Assembly: GCA_943914435.1 (NCBI GenBank)
Contig: CALUBY010000009.1
Location: 1-18,628 of the forward strand
Direction: 5' to 3'
Origin: an uncultured bacterium
GTDB lineage: Bacteria; Patescibacteriota; Minisyncoccia; Phycocordibacterales; Phycocordibacteraceae
DNA: 18,628 nucleotides
The translations under genes and the position numbers were made by a program. This document shows, in pieces, positions 1-7,307 of this stretch (the stretch's first letter is position 1; every line of letters starts with the position of its first letter). The notes below the pieces were generated by a model. That model had not been told where the DNA came from and did not search any database. It saw only the letters and a program-made list of their open reading frames with translations.

Positions 1-1
1 T

Positions 2-1135
2 ATCGAGCTCGAGATAAAAAGTATTGAAGTACTAAACGCTGCCGAGACGCTTCCGTTTGATATCACCGAAGACACGAGCGGCATCGATGAGAGCGTTCGT
101 CTAGAACATCGCTATATTGACCTTCGCTCAAAGCGCTTGCAGCACAATATTCGTACTCGCAGCGAGTTTGTTCGACGATGTCGCGAGTATCTCTTTGCTC
201 GAGCATTTACGGAGATTGAAACACCGCTTCTTACTGAATCAACTCCTGAAGGTTCACGTGACTTTGTGGTACCAAGCCGCCTTAATCCCGGCAAGTTCTA
301 CGCACTTCCTCAGTCACCCCAGCAGTACAAGCAGCTGCTCATGACCGCAGGGTTTGAAAAGTATTTCCAGCTTGCGCGCGCCGTACGTGACGAAGACCTT
401 CGTGCCGATCGCGGATTCGAACATACTCAGCTCGACCTTGAGATGTCGTTCGCGAACATGGAAGACGTTATGTCTCTCATTGAAGGAATGATTACTGAAA
501 CAGTTGAAGCGATGGGACACACCATCAAGCAGAAGCCGTTCCCGCGCATTTCTTACAAGGAAGCGATGGAAACATATGGAGCAGATAAGTTCGACATGCG
601 GACCGAGGAGGACAAGGAGAATAAGGTTCTCGCCTACGCGTGGGTTGTTAATTTCCCCTTCTTTGAAAAGACTCCAGAAGGTGGTTGGACCTTTACGCAC
701 AACCCTTTCTCCATGCCAATCCCTGAGCATGTCGAGTGGCTAAAGGAAGGAAAGAATATTGAGGACATTCTTACGACGCAATACGACCTTGTCTGTAACG
801 GCTTTGAGGCAGGAGGAGGCTCTATCCGTGCGCACCAGCCAGATATTCTTCGCGCCACATATAAGGTGATGGGGTACTCGGAAGAGGAGACCGAGGAACG
901 TGTTGGTCATATGCTCAAAGCATTTGGATACGGCACACCACCTCACGGAGGCATTGCTCTTGGTGTAGAGCGCAACATAATGAACCTCACGGGTGAAGAC
1001 TACCTACGCGAGGTTCAGGCGTTCCCTATGACACGTGGGGGACAAACGTCAGCAATGAAGGCACCAAAGGCTCTTACCGAGAAGCAGCTCTCTGAGCTCG
1101 GTCTCGAAATAAAAAAGAAGCCGGGCAAAGAATAA
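2..1135 (+). CDS. aspS: Aspartyl-tRNA synthetase, 3' part (5' end outside window)
   Basis: This is a class II aminoacyl-tRNA synthetase that charges tRNA with aspartate in the cytoplasm. The reading frame is open from base 2 and 377 residues are visible; the N-terminal anticodon-binding domain lies mostly upstream. Visible landmarks are RYIDLR, the motif 1 region ending in TPEGSRDFVVP, the QSPQ element, motif 2 (FRDEDLRADR-type, here VRDEDLRADRGFEHTQLD), and motif 3 (GIALGVERN). The QSPQ and RADR elements are of bacterial type. However, after YGADKFDMR only about ten residues precede the AWVVNFPFFE strand, where bacterial enzymes normally carry the GAD domain of well over 100 residues; that insertion seems absent. 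The gene ends with TAA two bases before pepA. Whether it also charges tRNA-Asn cannot be judged, because the diagnostic N-terminal residues are outside the window. Confidence 0.95.
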   Translation: MELEIKSIEVLNAAETLPFDITEDTSGIDESVRLEHRYIDLRSKRLQHNIRTRSEFVRRCREYLFARAFTEIETPLLTESTPEGSRDFVVPSRLNPGKFYALPQSPQQYKQLLMTAGFEKYFQLARAVRDEDLRADRGFEHTQLDLEMSFANMEDVMSLIEGMITETVEAMGHTIKQKPFPRISYKEAMETYGADKFDMRTEEDKENKVLAYAWVVNFPFFEKTPEGGWTFTHNPFSMPIPEHVEWLKEGKNIEDILTTQYDLVCNGFEAGGGSIRAHQPDILRATYKVMGYSEEETEERVGHMLKAFGYGTPPHGGIALGVERNIMNLTGEDYLREVQAFPMTRGGQTSAMKAPKALTEKQLSELGLEIKKKPGKE

Positions 1136-1137
1136 TC

Positions 1138-2568
1138 ATGAAGGTAACCTTTGCGAAGGGAGGTATTGAAACCGCTCCAAAGGAGTATCTTCGCATTCGC
1201 CTTACCGAGGAATCAAAGAGCACAAAGAGGCTCGTGCGCGAAGGTGATATTGAGTGGCTTGAGCTTGGCATCGGAAAGCCTGCAGAGATGAATGATCGTG
1301 CGTTCATCATTCTCATCCGTCGCATCATTCGGTCTGCTAAGCAGGAGAAAGCAAAACGTATTGCGCTTTCAATAGAAGCCACTCCCACATTCTTCGAAGG
1401 GCTTTCGTCACGAAGCGATGAAGAGCGGTATCGCATCATTGGAGAGAACGTCGAAATGGCGAACTTCGAGTTTCGCACCTTTAAAACAACACCGAAGGAA
1501 GGGTGGGACGAGGTCGAGGAAGTACGCATCTGTGACCCGGTAACTCCCGCCATGCGCGAGGGTATACGACGCGGGCAGATTATTGGACAAACCATTAATG
1601 CCTGCCGCGAGCTATCCAATACACCCGGTGGCTCAATGACCCCGAAAGGCCTCGCTAAAGCCGCAAAATCAGCCGTAGCGGGCCTTCCGGTCACCGTTGA
1701 GACCTTGAATCGTGCAGCGATACAAAAGCTCGGCATGGGCCTTTTGGTAGGGGTGGGGGCTGGATCTACCGAGGAACCCACGTTCACGGTAATGACGTAC
1801 TCGGGAGGCAAGACTTCAGAGAAACCTATTGTGCTTGCCGGAAAGGGTATTACGTTTGATTCAGGAGGGCTAAACATCAAACCGTCTTCTGGTATTTACG
1901 AGATGCACCTTGATATGTCAGGAGGTGCCGCCGTTATCTATACGGTCGCTGCTGCAGCAAAACTAAAACTTAAGAAGAATGTCGTGGCACTTATTCCTGC
2001 TGCTGAAAACATGCTCGGAAATGGCGCGACAAGGCCAGGTGATATTCACCGCTCTCTTTCAGGCAAAACCGTTGAGGTAACCGACACCGACGCAGAAGGT
2101 CGTCTTGTGCTCGCTGACGCTATTACGTATGCAAAGCGACTAAAGCCTGGCGTAGTGATTGATGTGGCAACCCTCACCGGTGCGGCACTCGTTGCCCTTG
2201 GCTTTCATGCAAATGCACTCATGACTCGTGACGACGCCCTCGCCGCACACCTCCTTGAACTTGGTGAAGGTACCGGTGACTACCTATGGCGCTTGCCTCT
2301 ATGGGACGAATACGAAGGCGTTGTTAAGAGTGAGTTTGCTGACGTACAGAACCACTCCATTTCACAAGGACGATACGGAGGCGCGACAAACGGTGCCATG
2401 TTCCTCTGGCAATTTGCGAAGGACCTTGCGTGTCCGTGGGCACATATAGATATGGCACCAAGGATGACCGCTGCACCCGACGAAGAACTTGCCAAGGGTG
2501 CTGCCGGTAGTCCGGTCCGTCTCCTGCTATCATTCATAGAACAATGGGACCCGAAAACAACACAGTAA
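1138..2568 (+). CDS. pepA: Leucyl aminopeptidase, M17 family
   Basis: This cytoplasmic two-metal aminopeptidase removes N-terminal residues from peptides. The protein has 476 residues, normal for M17. The C-terminal catalytic domain carries the full ligand set expected from the family: K236 and D241 in GKGITFDSGG, D259 in LDMSGG, and D318 and E320 in the TDTDAEGRL signature. Catalytic K248 and R322 are also present, with the same spacing as the bovine lens enzyme. The signature reads TDTDAEGR where NTDAEGR is usual, a mild change outside the metal ligands. The N-terminal domain (residues 1 to about 150) is poorly conserved, as is normal. The ATG lies two bases after the aspS stop, with no obvious Shine-Dalgarno, suggesting co-transcription and coupled translation. 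The 3' end overlaps scpA by 25 bases. Confidence 0.95.
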   Translation: MKVTFAKGGIETAPKEYLRIRLTEESKSTKRLVREGDIEWLELGIGKPAEMNDRAFIILIRRIIRSAKQEKAKRIALSIEATPTFFEGLSSRSDEERYRIIGENVEMANFEFRTFKTTPKEGWDEVEEVRICDPVTPAMREGIRRGQIIGQTINACRELSNTPGGSMTPKGLAKAAKSAVAGLPVTVETLNRAAIQKLGMGLLVGVGAGSTEEPTFTVMTYSGGKTSEKPIVLAGKGITFDSGGLNIKPSSGIYEMHLDMSGGAAVIYTVAAAAKLKLKKNVVALIPAAENMLGNGATRPGDIHRSLSGKTVEVTDTDAEGRLVLADAITYAKRLKPGVVIDVATLTGAALVALGFHANALMTRDDALAAHLLELGEGTGDYLWRLPLWDEYEGVVKSEFADVQNHSISQGRYGGATNGAMFLWQFAKDLACPWAHIDMAPRMTAAPDEELAKGAAGSPVRLLLSFIEQWDPKTTQ

Positions 2569-3296
2569 CAAACTACGCAGGCTTCTTGATCCGCAGTGGA
2601 TCGTTTGAAGGTCCGTACGATCTCATACTTGATCTTATTGATAAACGGAAACTGTCCGTAAATGAGCTTTCGTTGTCGCAGGTCACCGATGACTACATCG
2701 CCTTTGTGCGAGGTCACGAGGCATTTCCTATGGAGGAAGCAGCGCAGTTTATTGGCGTTGCTGCAACGCTTCTTTTAATTAAGTCGAAGTCACTCATTCC
2801 TGAGCTTGAGCTTTCGATGGAAGAAGAGGAAGACGTTGACGACCTGAAGAGGAGACTTGTGCAGTACGAAGCGGTTCGTGAAGCCCGACAAGATCTTGCT
2901 CGTCTTTATGGTGCGAGGATGATGGTTCCTGCAGGAGAGCGTCCACCAGTGCCGCTCTTCGCTCCTGCGCGCGACCTCACCGTTCCAAACCTCACCCAGG
3001 CCCTTGCTGCTGCGCTCGCTAACCTTGAGAAGGTAGAAGAGAAACTTCCTGAAGCGAGAGTACGCCCCCTTGTCTCGATTGAAGAAATGATGGATACGCT
3101 TCTTGCACGTGTGCAACGAGCAGCAACGCTTTCTTTTAAAGAATTTTCTGCGGGCAGTCGTGAAAAGGTGGAGGTGATTGTTTCGTTCTTGGCTCTCCTC
3201 GAACTCGTTAAGCAGGGTGCCGTTGATGCTGCCCAGCATGATCCCTATGCGGACATTCGCATCACCAATACCTCAACAGGAGTACCGCGATACTAG
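2544..3296 (+). CDS. scpA: Segregation and condensation protein A (kleisin)
   Basis: ScpA is the kleisin subunit of the SMC-ScpA-ScpB complex, which organises and segregates the chromosome. The 250-residue length is typical. The N-terminal SMC-neck-binding region shows the family signature FEGPYDLILDLIDKRKL starting at residue 21, followed by an ITDxYI-like VTDDYIAFV. The middle is acidic (EEEEDVDDLKRRL). The C-terminal winged helix that touches the SMC head contains VIVSFLALLELVKQGAV. The ATG at 2544 sits inside the end of pepA. An extended -10-like TGCTATCAT ends 10 bases before it, so it could have its own promoter as well as read-through from pepA. Its TAG stop shares a CTAG palindrome with the stop of the opposing uppP. 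The partner scpB lies on the far side of uppP. Confidence 0.93.
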   Translation: MGPENNTVTNYAGFLIRSGSFEGPYDLILDLIDKRKLSVNELSLSQVTDDYIAFVRGHEAFPMEEAAQFIGVAATLLLIKSKSLIPELELSMEEEEDVDDLKRRLVQYEAVREARQDLARLYGARMMVPAGERPPVPLFAPARDLTVPNLTQALAAALANLEKVEEKLPEARVRPLVSIEEMMDTLLARVQRAATLSFKEFSAGSREKVEVIVSFLALLELVKQGAVDAAQHDPYADIRITNTSTGVPRY

Positions 3297-4060
3297 AGAA
3301 TAATAAAGAAGAAGAGTGCGGCGAGCACAATACGGTAGATACCAAACGGTATAAAGGTATACCGCTTCACAAGACCAATCAGGAAGCGCATAGAGATGAC
3401 CGCAACCACAAAGGCGGTCATGAATCCAAGCACGAGAAGTCCGACGTCATCGAACGCAAAGGTGTCGGCGCTTTTAAGCAGGTCGTAGCCGGTTGCTGCG
3501 AGCATGGTTGGAACCGCAAGAAGGAATGAGAACTCGACAATAGCAACGCGACGCATACCAACGACGAGTCCGCCGATTATGGTTGCCGCTGAGCGAGAGA
3601 CGCCGGGGATAATAGCGATGGACTGGAAGCAACCCACCATGAGCGCCTGTCGATACGTTATTTGCTTACTGCCCTCAAGAGATTCTGGTTTCTCTTTGTG
3701 AAAGAGTTCAAAGAGAATAAGAATCACCCCTCCAACAAACAGAGACACAACGACAACCATCGAGTTACCGAGCAAGAATCCTTTTACGTACGGATACACC
3801 AGAAAACCAACGAGCCCTGTCGGAACAAACGCCACAAATAGTTTTGTAAGGAACCTGACATCAAGAAATGACTTCCAATAGAGCAGTACCACCGCAGCAA
3901 TGGCACCGAGCTGTATAGCAATATGAAAAGAAGTGAGAAACGGAGTAGTTTCAAGACCAAGGAGTTTGCTCGCAAGGATAAGGTGGCCCGTTGAAGAGAT
4001 AGGAAGAAATTCAGTAAGGCCTTCAAGGACCCCAAGAATAATGCTATCGGTCCATGTCAT
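3293..4060 (-). CDS. uppP: Undecaprenyl-diphosphatase (BacA/UppP family)
   Basis: This integral membrane enzyme dephosphorylates undecaprenyl diphosphate so that the lipid carrier can be reused in peptidoglycan synthesis; the family also underlies bacitracin resistance. The 255-residue protein has about eight hydrophobic segments. Motif 1 is EGLTEFLPISSTGH with E17, S23 and H26. Motif 2 is PGVSRSAATI with R156. These match the catalytic Glu, Ser, His and Arg of the family. The gene runs opposite to its neighbours, tail-to-tail with scpA (4-base overlap at CTAG) and divergent from scpB. The start is the ATG at 4060-4058. On the minus strand TAGTAT/TATCGT lies 9-12 bases before it and may be its promoter. 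Its placement fits the cell-wall genes mraY, murG and ftsW further along. Confidence 0.94.
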   Translation of the reverse strand: MTWTDSIILGVLEGLTEFLPISSTGHLILASKLLGLETTPFLTSFHIAIQLGAIAAVVLLYWKSFLDVRFLTKLFVAFVPTGLVGFLVYPYVKGFLLGNSMVVVVSLFVGGVILILFELFHKEKPESLEGSKQITYRQALMVGCFQSIAIIPGVSRSAATIIGGLVVGMRRVAIVEFSFLLAVPTMLAATGYDLLKSADTFAFDDVGLLVLGFMTAFVVAVISMRFLIGLVKRYTFIPFGIYRIVLAALFFFIIL

Positions 4061-4129
4061 ATGCTCGTAACGATACTACACCAGAGCTCATTTCCCATAG
4101 GCAAGGGTTGCTGTCCCTCCGTTAAGCGG

Positions 4130-4135
4130 TATTCT
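4130..4135 (+). promoter_or_regulatory. Putative -10 element (TATTCT) of scpB
   Basis: TATTCT ends 9 bases before the chosen scpB ATG at 4145. No convincing -35 is visible. A short AGGA at 4137-4140 lies four bases before the start and could act as a weak ribosome-binding site. Both favour the start at 4145 over an upstream in-frame ATG at 4061. Confidence 0.4.
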
Positions 4136-4144
4136 TTAGGAACT

Positions 4145-4699
4145 ATGGCGCTCGCACTCTCAGCACGACTTGAAGCGATACTCTTCGCTTCTGGAGAAGC
4201 CCTTACGCTATCGCGTCTCGCCACGCTTCTTGATTCAGATGCAGCAAGCATTGAAGAGGCGGTTGTCGCACTGCGCTTAAGTCTCGAAGGTCGCGGTGTT
4301 GCTCTTATTGAACTCAACAACACTCTTGAGCTACGTACTGCCGCAAGCGCTGCAGAAGACATTAAGAGACTTCGTGAAAGCGAGCTATCTCGTGATCTTG
4401 GAAAGGCGAGTCTCGAAACACTCGCTATTATCCTCTATAAAGCATCCGCAACGCGTAGCGACATTGATTGGGTTCGTGGCGTGAACTCAGGAGCCGCAAT
4501 ACGTGCGCTTTTGCTTCGAGGCCTTATTGAGCGCGTCGAAGACGCGGGCGACAAACGCCGCGCACGCTACCAGCCCACGGTTGATGCGCTTGCACACCTT
4601 GGTGCAACCACCTTGACTGAGCTTCCGCGGTATAAAGAATTACACGAGGCACTAAAAAGCGAAGAAGAGAAACAAGAAGCCGTACTCACTGCCGTATGA
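4145..4699 (+). CDS. scpB: Segregation and condensation protein B
   Basis: ScpB dimerises and binds ScpA in the SMC condensin complex. From the chosen ATG at 4145 the protein has 184 residues, a usual length. It begins LSARLEAILFASGEALTL, matching the family N-terminus. The core signature LETLAIILYKASATRSDIDWVRGVNS is present, followed by ALLLRGLIERV of the second winged helix. An in-frame ATG at 4061 would add 28 residues that do not resemble the family and would abut the uppP start, so I rejected it. The TGA stop overlaps the next ATG (ATGA at 4696-4699), implying translational coupling to the carboxypeptidase gene. The C-terminus ends in a Lys/Glu-rich tail. ScpA is separated from it by the opposite-strand uppP. 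Confidence 0.92.
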   Translation: MALALSARLEAILFASGEALTLSRLATLLDSDAASIEEAVVALRLSLEGRGVALIELNNTLELRTAASAAEDIKRLRESELSRDLGKASLETLAIILYKASATRSDIDWVRGVNSGAAIRALLLRGLIERVEDAGDKRRARYQPTVDALAHLGATTLTELPRYKELHEALKSEEEKQEAVLTAV

Positions 4700-5673
4700 C
4701 CGTCCCCCAAACCGATTTAAAGACCTTGATTCGACGCCTTGAAAAGCGTCATCAAAAAAAGCAGGCAGCGAACGCACTCGTAGCGGGGGTGATGGTACTT
4801 GGTGCTATGGCACTTGTTTCTCCTTTTTTCATGAAAGAGGATGCACCTATTGCGGTGACTGAAGCTCCGACCGTAGTACCGACGGCTGCATCAAATGCAT
4901 TTGAGAACGTAATCATTGAAGGGAAGGCCGCGGTTGTGTATGACCTTGCCACGGGCGAAGTGCTGTATGAGAAGAACAGCCGCTCTCAGCTTCCTCTTGC
5001 CTCTCTCACAAAACTCCTTACCGTATACGCTGCAGCAAACGCACTGAACGCAAACAGTCCGGTTACCATCACCCCGAGTGCTCTTGCCTCAGAAGGGGAC
5101 AGTGGATTTGTTGCCGGCGAGTCGTTTGCGTTTGCCGATCTTGCACGCCTCTCCCTCGTATCGTCTTCAAATGACGCAACCGCCGCGATAGCAGAAACGG
5201 CAGCACTCGCACGCGCAACAAGCGGCAAGAACATGCTCGCGTCGGCTGCGTCTGCGGTTGGTCTTACCCAGACCTATGCGCTTAATGGCACCGGTCTTGA
5301 TGAAAGCACCTCGGTAGCGGGAGGATATGGTTCAGCGATTGATGTTGCAAAACTTACCGGCGCGCTTCTTGCTGAAGCTCCTGAGATTGCTCGCGCAACG
5401 ATTCAACCCTCGATTACTATTCAGTCGCGCGAAGGAGTAACCCACACGCTTCCAAGCACCAACCCTGGCATCGTTCGTATCCCTAACGCGCTTCTCTCAA
5501 AGACTGGGTACACCGATCTTGCAGGAGGGAATCTGGCGGTTGTCTATGACGCAGGCATAGGACATCCCGTTGCAATTGTTGTCCTTGGGTCCTCCGTACA
5601 AGGACGCTTTACCGATGTACATCGTCTTCTTAACCGAGCAAACGAATACTTTGCCGGTGTGAGCACTCAATAG
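4696..5673 (+). CDS. D-alanyl-D-alanine carboxypeptidase, S11 family penicillin-binding protein
   Basis: This membrane-anchored, extracytoplasmic serine peptidase trims the terminal D-Ala of peptidoglycan stem peptides. The 325-residue protein starts with a basic cytoplasmic segment and one hydrophobic anchor at about residues 24-46. The S11 penicillin-binding motifs are in order: SLTK (S103, K106), SSN (157-159) and KTG (269-271). The C-terminal PBP5-like beta domain and amphipathic anchor found in DacA are absent, so the N-terminal helix is the only anchor. The start overlaps the scpB stop by four bases. A carboxypeptidase next to scpB also occurs in Firmicutes (dacB near scpAB), so the context is familiar. 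The exact dac paralogue cannot be assigned. Confidence 0.92.
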   Translation: MTVPQTDLKTLIRRLEKRHQKKQAANALVAGVMVLGAMALVSPFFMKEDAPIAVTEAPTVVPTAASNAFENVIIEGKAAVVYDLATGEVLYEKNSRSQLPLASLTKLLTVYAAANALNANSPVTITPSALASEGDSGFVAGESFAFADLARLSLVSSSNDATAAIAETAALARATSGKNMLASAASAVGLTQTYALNGTGLDESTSVAGGYGSAIDVAKLTGALLAEAPEIARATIQPSITIQSREGVTHTLPSTNPGIVRIPNALLSKTGYTDLAGGNLAVVYDAGIGHPVAIVVLGSSVQGRFTDVHRLLNRANEYFAGVSTQ

Positions 5674-5679
5674 AATTGT

Positions 5680-6741
5680 ATGATTTTTGACGCAGCACGA
5701 GTCCTTATCCCTTCAGTGCTCTCCTTCGTCATCGGCATAGCGCTTGCACCGCTTCTAACCCATTATCTTTTTAAGTTCCGTGCGTGGAAGAAAGTAGGAG
5801 GGAAGGGAAACAGCATGGGTGACCGGAACGGCACCCCGCTTTTTGATGAACTTCATAAAGAGCGTGAGGTATCAACGCCACGCATGGGCGGCATTATTGT
5901 GTGGGCCTCTACCCTTATTAGCGCACTTGGTATTTGGCTCCTGGCGTTTCTGTTCGGAGAACCTTTCGCAACATTCGACTTTATTAGCCGCAGTCAGACC
6001 TGGCTTCCATTGTTCGCACTCCTTATGGGCGGGCTCGTTGGTCTTATCGACGACATTTTTGAGGTAACACGTTCTATGGGCGGACTGCGACTGCGGTGGC
6101 GTCTTTTAGTCGTTGCACTCATTGGTGCGTTTGCGGGGTGGTGGTTTTATGAAAAGCTCGACGTATCAGCTGTCGGCATACCCCTTGTTGGACCTATTGA
6201 ACTTGGACCGCTTTTCATGCTGTTCTTTATGCTCGTTACCCTCGCGATTTATGCAGGGGGAGTGATTGATGGCATTGATGGCCTTGCAGGTGGGGTGTTC
6301 GCCATTATCTTCATGACCTATGCGGGTATCGCATTTGCACAAGGACAGACGTCGCTTGCGGCGTTTGCGGCATGCGTGTCAGGCGCACTCTTTGCGTTTC
6401 TTTGGTTCAATATTCCCCCTGCACGATTTTACTTATCGGAAACCGGGACCATGGCACTCACGGTCGCGCTCGCCATTACAGCATTCTCCACTGACGTACT
6501 TGGAGGCGGAGTTGGGGTCGCGGTTCTTCCGATTATCGCTCTTCCCCTTACCGTTACGGTAGCGACGAGCATGCTTCAGGTATTGAGCAAAAAGATTTTC
6601 AAAAAGAAGCTATTCCACATCGCTCCTATTCACCACCATTTTGAAGCAATAGGCTGGCCTGCCTACAAAGTAACGATGCGATACTGGGTTATCACCATCA
6701 TCGCTGGCATCTTTGGTCTTACCCTCGCACTTCTAAAATAG
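5680..6741 (+). CDS. mraY: Phospho-N-acetylmuramoyl-pentapeptide-transferase (divergent MraY)
   Basis: MraY transfers phospho-MurNAc-pentapeptide from UDP to undecaprenyl phosphate, giving lipid I, in the cytoplasmic membrane. The 353-residue polytopic protein shows the LIDD motif (D124, D125), the second Asp motif VIDGIDGLAGG (D197, D200), and the diagnostic histidine loop PIHHHFEAIGW (H318-H320), which separates MraY from WecA-type enzymes. Two usual residues differ: the Asn of NxxDGLDG is Gly194, and the family FMGDTGS is YLSETGT, so the expected Mg-binding Asp is Glu254. The charged loop KKVGGKGNSMGDRNGTPLFDELHKE is near the N-terminus. The gene starts six bases after the carboxypeptidase stop and ends five bases before the NTPase gene. 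MraY function is likely, given murG and ftsW nearby, but the active site is atypical. Confidence 0.9.
   Translation: MIFDAARVLIPSVLSFVIGIALAPLLTHYLFKFRAWKKVGGKGNSMGDRNGTPLFDELHKEREVSTPRMGGIIVWASTLISALGIWLLAFLFGEPFATFDFISRSQTWLPLFALLMGGLVGLIDDIFEVTRSMGGLRLRWRLLVVALIGAFAGWWFYEKLDVSAVGIPLVGPIELGPLFMLFFMLVTLAIYAGGVIDGIDGLAGGVFAIIFMTYAGIAFAQGQTSLAAFAACVSGALFAFLWFNIPPARFYLSETGTMALTVALAITAFSTDVLGGGVGVAVLPIIALPLTVTVATSMLQVLSKKIFKKKLFHIAPIHHHFEAIGWPAYKVTMRYWVITIIAGIFGLTLALLK
6734..6739 (+). promoter_or_regulatory. Putative -10 element (TAAAAT) of the inosine/xanthosine triphosphatase gene
   Basis: TAAAAT overlaps the last codons of mraY and ends seven bases before the ATG at 6747, so a transcript would start at or next to the start codon. 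No Shine-Dalgarno or -35 is visible. Confidence 0.45.
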
Positions 6742-6746
6742 TACGT

Positions 6747-7280
6747 ATGCGTATTGGTGTTGGATCAAAGAACAAAACAAAAGTCACTGCCGTTGAGGAA
6801 TCCATCGCAGGGTATCCACTATTTGCAGACGCCATTGTAGAGGGTGTTTCCGTGCAGGTTGAAGAATTTGGGCATCCGAAAAACCTCGAAGAGACCGTAA
6901 GTGGTGCTATTGATCGAGCCAAGCAAGCCTATCCCGGACATGCGTTTGGATTTGGTATTGAAGGAGGGCTTATGGAGGTGCCGCATACAAAAAGCGGGTA
7001 CATGGAGGTTGCAGCGTGTGCCATTTATGACGGGGAAACCCTACACCTCGGGCTTTCACCTGCCTGTGAGTGGCCGAGAAGTGTCACGGAGCGCATCCTC
7101 ACCGAAGGACTCGATGGAAGCCAGGCAATGAAAGCCGCAGGACTCACCAGCGAAGATAAAATAGGTAGCGAGAAGGGATTTATCGATATCGTCACGAAGG
7201 GAAGAATGGACCGAACAACCTTCAACAAGATGGCCGTGATGATGGCTCTCGCACATCTGGAGAACCCTGAACTGTATTGA
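6747..7280 (+). CDS. yjjX: Inosine/xanthosine triphosphatase (YjjX/DUF84 family)
   Basis: This is a house-cleaning pyrophosphatase-type enzyme expected to hydrolyse deaminated purine nucleotides (ITP, XTP), keeping them out of nucleic acids. The 177-residue protein matches the family length. Signatures are the N-terminal nucleotide-binding GSKNKTKVTAVEE, the middle NLEETVSGAIDRA and the GFGIEGGL strand, with a C-terminal KGFIDIVTKGRMDR. It is soluble and cytoplasmic. It lies between mraY and ftsW, with five bases to mraY and 27 to ftsW; the position inside a wall cluster has no obvious functional meaning. The gene ends in TGA, which supports the standard code. The alternative family, Ham1/RdgB, is less likely because the GIEGGL element and its spacing fit DUF84. 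Confidence 0.88.
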   Translation: MRIGVGSKNKTKVTAVEESIAGYPLFADAIVEGVSVQVEEFGHPKNLEETVSGAIDRAKQAYPGHAFGFGIEGGLMEVPHTKSGYMEVAACAIYDGETLHLGLSPACEWPRSVTERILTEGLDGSQAMKAAGLTSEDKIGSEKGFIDIVTKGRMDRTTFNKMAVMMALAHLENPELY

Positions 7281-7292
7281 GTGGCTATAGGA

Positions 7293-7298
7293 TAGAAT
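7293..7298 (+). promoter_or_regulatory. Putative -10 element (TAGAAT) of ftsW
   Basis: TAGAAT in the 27-base gap ends nine bases before the ftsW ATG at 7308. GGGAG at 7300-7304 is close to the ATG and could be a weak ribosome-binding site or simply the initially transcribed sequence. No -35 is recognisable. Confidence 0.45.
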
Positions 7299-7307
7299 AG
7301 GGAGACC

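Noticed and set aside
1074..1880. 268-residue open frame on the minus strand opposite pepA
   Set aside because: It lies wholly over the conserved pepA and aspS coding sequence, is low-complexity Ser/Arg-rich, and shows no family signature; it is a shadow of the plus-strand codons.
4061..4144. Longer scpB start at ATG 4061
   Set aside because: The 28 extra residues do not look like an ScpB N-terminus and would directly abut the uppP start. The ATG at 4145 has a -10-like TATTCT and AGGA upstream and starts at the conserved LEAILFASGE region.
5671..5676. TAGAAT before mraY as a promoter
   Set aside because: It ends only three bases before the ATG, too close for a transcript to include the start codon, and its TAG is the carboxypeptidase stop.
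4697..7280. Reassignment of TGA as an amino acid codon, as in some Patescibacteria
   Set aside because: scpB and the NTPase gene end at TGA at the expected family lengths, and I found no in-frame TGA inside conserved genes.
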